From positions 1-5,355 of the forward strand of contig PLTL01000176.1 of assembly GCA_003164475.1 (NCBI GenBank): 5,355 nucleotides of DNA, in the 5' to 3' direction. Of this stretch, positions 1 through 4,036 are shown one piece after another. Positions within the stretch are counted from its first letter, which is position 1. Each line of letters opens with the position of its first letter. The notes under the pieces are model-generated. The model was not told the origin of the DNA, searched no databases, and was given only the letters and a program-made list of their open reading frames with translations. The position numbers were made by a program, and so were the translations under genes. Source of the DNA: Candidatus Dormiibacterota bacterium. GTDB lineage: Bacteria; Chloroflexota; Dormibacteria; UBA8260; Bog-877.

Positions 1-57
1 GTCGTCGGGGTCGACGCCGTGATGGGCGGCCCAGGCGAGGAAGGGGGCGGCATCCAT
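1..57 (-). CDS. N-terminal fragment of an unidentified protein (runs off the left edge)
   Basis: Only the first 19 codons are inside the window, starting from ATG at 57-55 and reading MDAAPFLAWAAHHGVDPDD. The residues are Ala/His/Asp-rich with mostly G/C third positions, as in the neighbouring genes. There is no good Shine-Dalgarno sequence, but a TAGCAT hexamer ends 7 bases before the ATG, the same arrangement seen before other first genes here. It lies downstream of the toxin on the same strand with a 59-base gap, so it may be a separate transcription unit. The fragment is too short to name a family. A chance open frame is possible. Confidence 0.4.
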   Translation of the reverse strand, partial: MDAAPFLAWAAHHGVDPDD

Positions 58-64
58 TGGCTCG

Positions 65-70
65 ATGCTA
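65..70 (-). promoter_or_regulatory. -10-like hexamer TAGCAT before the partial gene
   Basis: Read on the minus strand, TAGCAT fits TANNNT and is followed after 7 bases (CGAGCCA) by ATG at 57. This distance would place the transcription start at or next to the start codon, as in leaderless actinobacterial mRNAs. No -35 element is visible. The assignment rests on similarity to the arrangement before positions 829, 1165 and 1349. Confidence 0.3.
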
Positions 71-116
71 CGGCAGGGGCGGGATGGGGGCGGGCCCGGT
101 AGGGGAGGTTTCCTGG

Positions 117-380
117 CTACCAGGGCCGCCGCCGGCGGCGCGTGTCCGTGACCCTCTGGACCGCGATGCCCCGCGCTGTCAGCTTGTAGAACACGGCGTG
201 GTAGGGGGGCACGGACATGACGTGCTGCCCGGGACGGCCTTCGACCCTTCGGTGCATCTCTGGGAAGGGCGTCTCCGCCAGTCCCTCGATGGCGGTGATG
301 ACGCGCAAGGCCTGCCGCGGCGCTCGTTGGGCGATCCGGTCGATGTCCTGAAGCGCCCTGCGGGTCAGACCGAGCTGCAC
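117..380 (-). CDS. RelE/ParE-family toxin of a type II toxin-antitoxin pair
   Basis: The product is 87 aa, the usual size for RelE/ParE toxins. The start chosen is GTG at 380-378, which has AAGG 8 bases upstream and gives the family's N-terminus directly (VQLGLTRRALQDIDRI). The fold signature is visible: a first strand, two helices with ALQDIDRI and QALRVITAIEGLAETPF at about 9-39, then the strand-rich half with GQHVMSVPPYHAVFYKL (51-67), matching the family's 'yRv.vg.YRviY' block, and IAVQRVTDTRRRR at the C-terminus. Known RelE members cleave ribosome-bound mRNA and ParE members poison gyrase; the sequence does not decide which applies. The putative antitoxin gene lies 29 bases upstream on the same strand, the common antitoxin-first order. 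The frame stays open upstream to 815, but that extension overlaps the antitoxin and is not needed by the family. Confidence 0.78.
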   Translation of the reverse strand: MQLGLTRRALQDIDRIAQRAPRQALRVITAIEGLAETPFPEMHRRVEGRPGQHVMSVPPYHAVFYKLTARGIAVQRVTDTRRRRRPW

Positions 381-409
381 GCCTGGGACCTTACCCGACG
401 GAGAGAGAG

Positions 410-610
410 CTATTGGAGCCCGCCCCGCTCCTGTTCCTGCATCCGCCGCTCGACGATGGCACGCGCCTCGTCGAGTGGATGCAGCTCCAGCTCGCCCCGC
501 TCCAGCTGCCCGCTCATCTCGTCGAGCTCGGCCACGAACTCGGGATCGGCGAGCATTTCCTCGAGGTAGCTGTCGAAGGGGTCGGGGCCGAGGTGCGGCG
601 CCGTGGCCAC
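410..610 (-). CDS. Putative antitoxin partner of the RelE/ParE-like toxin
   Basis: This is a 66-aa acidic protein starting at GTG 610-608, with GGAGA 10 bases upstream. The start codon directly follows the TAA of the membrane-protein gene (TAAGTG), so translation is probably coupled. The centre reads YLEEMLADPEFVAELDEM (about 15-32) and the C-terminal half is a charged helix, EARAIVERRMQEQERG. This suits a short antitoxin that wraps its toxin with a flexible or helical tail. No ribbon-helix-helix or HTH DNA-binding motif can be named with certainty. The role comes mainly from size, acidity and position just before the toxin; the family is not recognised. Confidence 0.65.
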   Translation of the reverse strand: MATAPHLGPDPFDSYLEEMLADPEFVAELDEMSGQLERGELELHPLDEARAIVERRMQEQERGGLQ

Positions 611-829
611 TTACTGACGGTCTCCGCAAGCAGCGCCGATGAGGGCGACGAACCCGGCCGCGGCGATGCCTCCGAGGAGGATCCAGCCGAAGGACTCGCC
701 CGGCTTGTTCCCGTCCAGGCGGGTGCCAACCGCGGAGCCGATCCGGTAGCCGGTCTCCACCTGGTAGTCGGGATCGCAGAGGTCGCCGCACGGCCACGCC
801 GGCTGCATTGGCCACGTGCTCTCAAGCAT
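611..829 (-). CDS. Small single-span membrane protein, first gene of the toxin-antitoxin operon
   Basis: This is a 72-aa protein of unrecognised family. Its N-terminal 45 residues are polar and contain two cysteines close together (CGDLC, 14-18). One hydrophobic segment follows, FGWILLGGIAAAGFVALIGA at about 47-66, and a short tail CGDRQ. The start used is ATG 829-827. An in-frame ATG at 808-806 (M8) is an alternative, with GAGAG about 10 bases upstream. A -10-like TAGCGT ends 6 bases before ATG 829, suggesting a leaderless message. The gene ends exactly where the antitoxin GTG begins, so the three genes are probably co-transcribed. Whether the protein takes part in toxin-antitoxin function is unknown. 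Confidence 0.55.
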   Translation of the reverse strand: MLESTWPMQPAWPCGDLCDPDYQVETGYRIGSAVGTRLDGNKPGESFGWILLGGIAAAGFVALIGAACGDRQ

Positions 830-850
830 GGGTCCACGCTAGCACGTGCT
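811..850. promoter_or_regulatory. Two CACGTG-centred sites flanking the operon start, possible operator
   Basis: AGCACGTGCT at 841-850 is a perfect 10-bp palindrome; with its flanks it makes a 16-bp dyad with one mismatched pair. The same CACGTGCT occurs at 813-820, exactly 30 bp away, about three helical turns. One copy lies just upstream of the -10-like hexamer and the other inside the first codons of the membrane-protein gene. Paired palindromes around the start of a toxin-antitoxin operon suit autorepression. That is inference; no binding protein is identified. Confidence 0.4.
836..841 (-). promoter_or_regulatory. -10-like hexamer TAGCGT of the three-gene operon
   Basis: On the minus strand TAGCGT is followed by GGACCC and then ATG 829. 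The 6-base spacing would put the transcription start at the ATG. The hexamer shares one base with the palindrome AGCACGTGCT immediately upstream, so a protein bound there would block this promoter. No TTGACA-like -35 element is apparent. Confidence 0.35.
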
Positions 851-892
851 GGCCGTCCCGGAGGGAGATGGGCCCGGGTCCGGCAAGGGGCG

Positions 893-927
893 GGGGACGA
901 CGAGTGTCCCCGACCCTCGGCAGGGTC
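893..927 (-). terminator. Tandem hairpins at the end of the two-span membrane-protein gene
   Basis: Two short hairpins lie back to back. GACCCT/AGGGTC with loop CGGC (912-927) overlaps the TGA stop at 928-926. GGGGAC/GTCCCC with a 7-base loop (893-911) follows on the minus strand. Neither has a U-tract, as is common in high-GC genomes. They separate this gene from the operon that begins at 829. Confidence 0.4.
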
Positions 928-1165
928 ACCGTCGGCGTCGGCGAGGATGTCGGCGGCTATGGCTACGGGGCAGGCCGAGCCGTCGTCGGAGGTAGGCGAC
1001 GAGAGTCCGCGTCGAGGTGAGGAAGGCCGCTCCGGCGGCGCCCCAGAAGACGGGGCTGCCGGCGATCACCCCGGCTACAACGCTGCCCGCGGCGATGAGG
1101 ACCAGGCCACCGAGGGCGCCGGGGTGCTGCCACGGGCCCACCGGGGGCTCGGAGAGGTGCTTCAC
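926..1165 (-). CDS. Small two-span membrane protein of unknown function
   Basis: This is a 79-aa protein of unrecognised family. Two hydrophobic segments are evident: GALGGLVLIAAGSVVAGVIA at about 16-35 and SPVFWGAAGAAFLTS at about 37-51. A strongly basic tail follows (RRRLGLP, then several arginines to the end), which should stay in the cytoplasm. The start is GTG 1165-1163 without a Shine-Dalgarno sequence, but TAGCTT ends 5 bases upstream, suggesting a leaderless mRNA. The frame stays open further upstream and would add hydrophobic residues (LGIVAGCCIAFK), but it contains no ATG or GTG there. It is transcribed away from the recombinase gene. Confidence 0.55.
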   Translation of the reverse strand: MKHLSEPPVGPWQHPGALGGLVLIAAGSVVAGVIAGSPVFWGAAGAAFLTSTRTLVAYLRRRLGLPRSHSRRHPRRRRR

Positions 1166-1170
1166 CTTAA

Positions 1171-1200
1171 AAGCTATACAGCAGCCAGCGACGATGCCCA
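1171..1200 (-). promoter_or_regulatory. Promoter of the two-span membrane-protein gene
   Basis: On the minus strand TGGGCA (1200-1195) and TAGCTT (1176-1171) are separated by 18 bases. TGGGCA matches four of six bases of the TTGACA consensus. The -10-like element sits in a local AT-rich patch (TATAGCTTTTAAG) in otherwise very GC-rich DNA and ends 5 bases before the GTG start. Confidence 0.4.
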
Positions 1201-1313
1201 GACCGCGCCCGCGATTGCGCGCGCGTCGAGGAGCCTGAGCACCCTGAAACCGAACGGCTGATCTGGGCGTCGGCCTCCGACACCCACTGATCGAGGGTCG
1301 GCTGTCGGTGTCC

Positions 1314-1339
1314 TTATAGAAAAGGAGGGTTTCCTATAA
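1314..1339. repeat. AT-rich inverted repeat at the recombinase promoter
   Basis: The arms TTATAGAAAA (1314-1323) and TTTCCTATAA (1330-1339) are inverted copies that match at 9 of 10 positions, around a 6-base centre GGAGGG. The dyad is conspicuously AT-rich compared with its surroundings and overlaps the predicted recombinase promoter. It could be an operator for autoregulation or a subsite bound or recombined by the serine recombinase itself. The sequence alone cannot separate these. Confidence 0.6.
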
Positions 1340-1342
1340 ACT
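1314..1342 (+). promoter_or_regulatory. Predicted promoter of the serine recombinase gene
   Basis: TAAACT at 1337-1342 fits TANNNT and is followed by GATCGG and then the GTG start at 1349, the spacing of a leaderless transcript. TTATAG at 1314-1319 is a weak -35 candidate with a 17-base spacer. The GGAGG at 1324-1328 is about 20 bases from the start codon, too far to be its ribosome binding site. The whole promoter is covered by the inverted repeat. Confidence 0.4.
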
Positions 1343-1348
1343 GATCGG

Positions 1349-2119
1349 GTGGCTCCCCGAGACCGCGACGACGACCTGGCCCAGGCCATGGTCGCCGCCG
1401 ACCGCCACGAGGTCAGCCGGTCGCGCCGCTCCCGGGCCCACCCCGCCGCCGCGGTGGTCGGCTACGTGCGGGTCTCCACCGAGGAGCAGGGCGACGCCGG
1501 CGCCGGCCTGGAGGCCCAGCGCCAGGCCATCCGCGCCGCCTGCGCGGCCCGGCAGTGGTCTCTGGTGGCCATCCACCAGGACGTCGCCAGCGGGCGGTCC
1601 CTGGAGCGACGCCCCGGTCTCGCAGACGCCCTGGCGGCGATCGCCGCGGGCGAGGCCGCGGGCCTGGTGGTGGCCAAGCTCGACCGGCTCTCGCGCTCGG
1701 TGATCGACGCCGCCCAGACCATCGAGCAGGCCCGGCGCGAGGGCTGGAACCTGGTCGCCCTCGACCTCGGCGTCGACTTCTCGACCGCCGCCGGCGAGGC
1801 GATGGCCCACATGACCGCGGTCTTCGCCCAGCTCGAGCGGCGGCTGATCGGGGAGCGGACCCGGGCCGCCCTGGCGGTGAAGAAGGCGCAGGGGGTGCGC
1901 CTGGGCCGGCCCCCCGCGCTGTCGCTACGCGTGCGCCGGCGCATCGTCGCCCTGCACCACCGCGGCGCCGGCTGGAGCGCGATCGCCGAGCAGCTGAACC
2001 GCGACCGGGTGCCCACCGCCCACGGCGGCAGCCGCTGGTACCCGGCCACCGTGCGAGCAGTGGTGACCTCCGCCGCTCCGGGGCTCGTCATTGGAACTCG
2101 GAGCCGGCCCCCCCGCTGA
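1349..2119 (+). CDS. Compact serine recombinase (resolvase/recombinase family)
   Basis: The product is 256 aa. The N-terminal catalytic domain covers about residues 36-165, with VVGYVRVSTEEQ giving Arg41 and the nucleophile Ser43, and AKLDRLSRS giving Asp112, Arg113 and Arg116, the equivalents of the resolvase active-site set. The long helix LERRLIGERTRAALAVKKAQG leads to GRPP and a DNA-binding region whose GWSAIAEQLNRDRVPTAHGG and WYPATVRAVV resemble the 'Recombinase' domain of larger serine recombinases. The zinc ribbon and coiled coil of large integrases are absent. Such enzymes cut, rotate and religate DNA at short dyad sites, for resolution, inversion or integration. GTG 1349 is the first start after an in-frame TAA at 1337; ATG 1388 is an alternative. 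Codon third positions are almost all G/C, unlike the sigma-factor pair next door. Confidence 0.88.
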   Translation: MAPRDRDDDLAQAMVAADRHEVSRSRRSRAHPAAAVVGYVRVSTEEQGDAGAGLEAQRQAIRAACAARQWSLVAIHQDVASGRSLERRPGLADALAAIAAGEAAGLVVAKLDRLSRSVIDAAQTIEQARREGWNLVALDLGVDFSTAAGEAMAHMTAVFAQLERRLIGERTRAALAVKKAQGVRLGRPPALSLRVRRRIVALHHRGAGWSAIAEQLNRDRVPTAHGGSRWYPATVRAVVTSAAPGLVIGTRSRPPR

Positions 2120-2258
2120 TCCCCCGCGGTGGGCGCTGAGAGGCCGCAAAGGATGCGGTTCTCCCCCGAACACTGTCGCTCGAGGTCGTCACCGCCGATT
2201 CGGCGTCATCGGCACAAGACACTGGGGGTTTGCCGGATACTCGTGGCAATAAGAAGAT
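2120..2258. other. Intergenic region before the sigma-factor gene
   Basis: Besides the hairpin near 2142-2160, this gap holds a perfect dyad CGCCGA-T-TCGGCG at 2193-2205, about 54 bases upstream of the sigma-factor start, which could be an operator. GATACT at 2236-2241 is a possible -10 element giving a short 5' leader, but no well-spaced -35 is visible. No clear ECF-type -35/-10 motif (GGAAC/CGT-like) was recognised, so autoregulation of the sigma factor cannot be read from the sequence. Confidence 0.3.
2142..2160 (+). terminator. Weak hairpin after the recombinase gene
   Basis: CCGCA (2144-2148) pairs with TGCGG (2154-2158) around loop AAGGA, and two flanking G-U pairs extend the stem to 2142-2160. 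It lies about 22 bases after the TGA stop and is followed by TTCTCCCCC. The stem is short, so it is a modest terminator candidate. Confidence 0.3.
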
Positions 2259-2828
2259 GTGGGAGATGTGCACCCCGTATCCGCTGAAGGGTCCCTGAGG
2301 CTGAATCGTTCTGAGCCGGGGCTGGATGCTACCCAGAATCGGTTCCAGGCTATCTATGAGGCGGAGCTGGACCACCTCCTCGCCCTCTGTACCCTACTCG
2401 TCGGAGGTCGAACAGCCGGGGAGGACCTCGCCCAGTCGATCTTCGCAGAGGCGCTGCAGCGTGAGCGAAGGGAGCCTGGGTATCTTCGCGACCCTGTCTG
2501 GCCGTGGCTGAGGACTGTCGCTGTCCGCTTGGCCTCGCGACAGCGGGCACGGTTACGCAGTGAGTTAGCGCGTCTCCATCTCGTTGGCAAGGACGTCCCG
2601 GACGACGCCTGGGACCGCCAGTCCATCGACGTCGTGCGGGCCCTGCGTCGCCTTCCTCCGAGGATGCGCACATGCACCGTACTTGCCTACTTCGAGGACC
2701 AGAGTACCGAGGTTGTCGCCGCCACGCTGGGTTGCTCAACCAAGACGGTGGAGAACCAGTTGCGTGAGAGCCGCCAGCGGCTCCGGGGCTTGCTCGGAGC
2801 TACCTACAGGGATGCGGGTGATGAGTAA
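2259..2828 (+). CDS. ECF-like sigma-70 family RNA polymerase sigma factor
   Basis: The 189-aa product has the two-domain plan of ECF sigma factors. Region 2 lies at about 28-97, with FQAIYEAELDHLLALCTLLVGG, then AGEDLAQSIFAEAL (the helix contacting core polymerase) and PVWPWLRTVAVRLASRQRAR (-10 recognition and melting). A linker rich in Asp follows. Region 4 lies at about 123-178, with IDVVRALRRLPPRMRTCTVLAYFEDQSTEVVAATLGCSTKTVENQL, whose last part is the helix-turn-helix that reads the -35 element. It would direct polymerase to a small regulon. GTG 2259 follows an in-frame TAA by two codons; GTG 2268 is the next choice, and neither has a strong ribosome binding site. The downstream membrane-protein gene overlaps the last 8 bases. 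Confidence 0.85.
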   Translation: MGDVHPVSAEGSLRLNRSEPGLDATQNRFQAIYEAELDHLLALCTLLVGGRTAGEDLAQSIFAEALQRERREPGYLRDPVWPWLRTVAVRLASRQRARLRSELARLHLVGKDVPDDAWDRQSIDVVRALRRLPPRMRTCTVLAYFEDQSTEVVAATLGCSTKTVENQLRESRQRLRGLLGATYRDAGDE

Positions 2829-3366
2829 GCCGAGGTCGGAAATCGATGAATCCACGCTGCGTACCCTCCTGCGGCACACGGCGAGAGACATCGCCCATTC
2901 GAGGAAGCCTATGTTGAGACTGGCCCGAGGTGGTTTCAATGGGCTGCTGATGAGTGCATCGGTCGTCGTGGGGCTCGGAGGGCTATTCTGGCTCTTGGGC
3001 GCCATCTTCTCTATGGCAAACGGCGAAGTGGACGGCTTTCCCCTGGGATTTGGGGGGGTGGTGTGTGGCCTCACCCTCTTCGCGGTTAGCGTCGGATTGA
3101 TGAGACTGGCAAGGGGTCCAGACCGAGCTTGGGGCCAGGCCAGCAAGGGAGGAGTGCAGGTGGGTCGACGAACTCTTTCGACAATCGTGCTGGTCGTGTC
3201 CATAGTCGTGATTTACGCAGGCGCCTCAGGCTTGATATTCGCTCTCCTTTCTCTCTTCACCCACTACTCAGATCCCCAAGGCGTCTCCCAGGTGGCCTGG
3301 GGAATCCCGGAACTTGCCATCGGACTGGCAGGCATACAGGCCTCGAGGTACCTACGGCGACGCTGA
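2821..3366 (+). CDS. Four-span membrane protein coupled to the sigma factor, possible anti-sigma or sensor partner
   Basis: The product is 181 aa from ATG 2821; GTG 2818 and ATG 2812 are close in-frame alternatives, and AGGG lies 9 bases before 2821. The N-terminal ~38 residues are charged and presumably cytoplasmic. Hydrophobic segments follow at about 42-66, 73-95, 119-146 and 157-175, and the protein ends in RYLRRR. The start overlaps the end of the sigma-factor gene, so the two are almost certainly translated together. Anti-sigma factors often sit in this position, but the zinc anti-sigma HxxxCxxC motif is absent and the N-terminal arm is short for a sigma-binding domain. The role is therefore inferred from context only. 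Confidence 0.75.
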   Translation: MSKPRSEIDESTLRTLLRHTARDIAHSRKPMLRLARGGFNGLLMSASVVVGLGGLFWLLGAIFSMANGEVDGFPLGFGGVVCGLTLFAVSVGLMRLARGPDRAWGQASKGGVQVGRRTLSTIVLVVSIVVIYAGASGLIFALLSLFTHYSDPQGVSQVAWGIPELAIGLAGIQASRYLRRR

Positions 3367-3439
3367 CCTTTGTGCTTGGCGCCACACGTAGGTCGAGAAC
3401 TGCCGCGGCAAAGATCCGCGAGGGGGTCCTCACAGGAGG

Positions 3440-3495
3440 GCTTCTTCTTCGACTCCGTCATGGAACCGGAGGTGTGGCTACGTCGAAGAAGAAGC
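3440..3495. terminator. Long inverted repeat between convergent genes, possible bidirectional terminator
   Basis: GCTTCTTCTTCGAC (3440-3453) and GTCGAAGAAGAAGC (3482-3495) are perfect 14-bp inverted copies around a 28-base loop. The right arm encodes the FFFDV near the C-terminus of the three-span membrane protein, and its TGA stop (3460-3458) is in the loop. It lies 73 bases beyond the stop of the convergent four-span gene, where a shared terminator would be expected. There is no U-tract and the loop is long. Part of the arms is a simple CTT repeat, which raises the chance of coincidence. Confidence 0.45.
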
Positions 3496-3787
3496 GCCCG
3501 ACCCGCACCAACGCACCTACGGCCACTATCGTGGCGGCGCGGCTGGCCCAAGGGGGAGCGAGAAGCGCCGTCACGCCCACCACCGCGAGGAGAATCGGGA
3601 CCCAGAGGGGGAAGCCCCTGGTGACGAAGACGGCGGCCGCAGCTGCGCCGCCCAGAGGAGCGACCGAAAGGAGTCTCCATGCCCAGGTGCGGGCATCTTC
3701 CTGGTTCTCGCGCCTGGCCTGCCGAAATGTAGCGGCGTCGGCTTCCGACGGCTGTGAGCTGCGGCGGCCGAACATTAGATCCATCAT
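3458..3787 (-). CDS. Small three-span membrane protein of unknown function
   Basis: This is a 109-aa protein of unrecognised family. The first ~35 residues are polar and charged (EADAATFRQARRENQEDAR). Hydrophobic segments follow at about 36-56 (WAWRLLSVAPLGGAAAAAVF), 60-78 (PLWVPILLAVVGVTALLA) and roughly 82-101 (SRAATIVAVGALVRVGRFFF); the third is the weakest because of its arginines. ATG 3787 is directly followed by a second ATG at 3784, so either may start translation. No good ribosome binding site is present, but three TTAGC copies that create -10-like TAGCTT hexamers lie just upstream. It is convergent with the sigma-factor operon. Function is unknown. Confidence 0.6.
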   Translation of the reverse strand: MMDLMFGRRSSQPSEADAATFRQARRENQEDARTWAWRLLSVAPLGGAAAAAVFVTRGFPLWVPILLAVVGVTALLAPPWASRAATIVAVGALVRVGRFFFDVATPPVP

Positions 3788-3793
3788 GCCACC

Positions 3794-3808
3794 GCTAAGC
3801 TAAGCTAA
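3794..3808 (-). promoter_or_regulatory. Triple TTAGC repeat forming overlapping -10-like hexamers
   Basis: On the minus strand three tandem TTAGC units end 6 bases before ATG 3787. They create two overlapping TAGCTT hexamers; the nearer ends 9 bases before the ATG. The hexamer is identical to that before the gene starting at 1165. The repeat is short and could vary in copy number. Confidence 0.4.
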
Positions 3809-3839
3809 GAGGTGTGCGGCGTCGTAGCGAGGGTTCAAG

Positions 3840-3881
3840 ATGGCCGTTTCCCCCGAGCCGCAACCTCGCGCGGCCTGCTAG
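3840..3881 (+). other. Possible 13-codon leader peptide ORF with ribosome binding site
   Basis: GAGGG at 3829-3833 is 6 bases from ATG 3840, which opens a frame reading MAVSPEPQPRAAC and ends at TAG 3879-3881. A hairpin CCGCAC/GTGCGG with loop CACT follows at 3912-3927. The spacing is good, but the only downstream genes are on the opposite strand, so a leader role lacks a target. The rest of the 3788-4036 gap holds only the GCTAA repeat and the terminator at 3991-4023. It may well be chance. Confidence 0.15.
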
Positions 3882-3990
3882 ACGCCAAGGCGGCCACATT
3901 GGGGGGCAAAGCCGCACCACTGTGCGGTGAATCAGCGGCGCGGTCGAGGGCGATCAGGGCATTCCCCAGATCTCCCGCGACCGTGAGGCC

Positions 3991-4023
3991 CCGGCCCCCG
4001 GCTTCTTGTAAGCCGGAGGCCGG
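3991..4023 (-). terminator. Strong hairpin terminator of the secreted-protein gene
   Basis: Two 14-base arms (3991-4004 and 4010-4023) pair with a single mismatch around the 5-base loop CTTGT (plus strand). The core is CCGGCTT/AAGCCGG with a GC-rich base. On the minus strand it begins 13 bases after the TGA stop at 4037, the expected place for an intrinsic terminator. The U-tract is missing, as is frequent in high-GC actinobacteria. Confidence 0.7.
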
Positions 4024-4036
4024 AGTCAGGATTAGA

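Noticed and set aside
413..1261. Long plus-strand open frame (282 codons)
   Set aside because: It lies antisense to the antitoxin and the two small membrane-protein genes and has no family features. In GC-rich DNA such antisense frames are common, and the minus-strand genes have the better domain and start-site evidence.
1324..1328. GGAGG as ribosome binding site of the recombinase
   Set aside because: About 20 bases separate it from GTG 1349, and an in-frame TAA at 1337 rules out an earlier start.
1258..1346. CTGATC repeated three times (1258, 1287, 1341) before the recombinase, as possible recombinase subsites
   Set aside because: A 6-base word with irregular spacing that also occurs within and after the recombinase gene. 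It is not convincing beside the clear dyad at 1314-1339.
1555..2139. Second plus-strand frame inside the recombinase gene
   Set aside because: Arg/Pro/Gly-rich shadow translation of the recombinase in another frame. The recombinase frame contains the full catalytic motif set.
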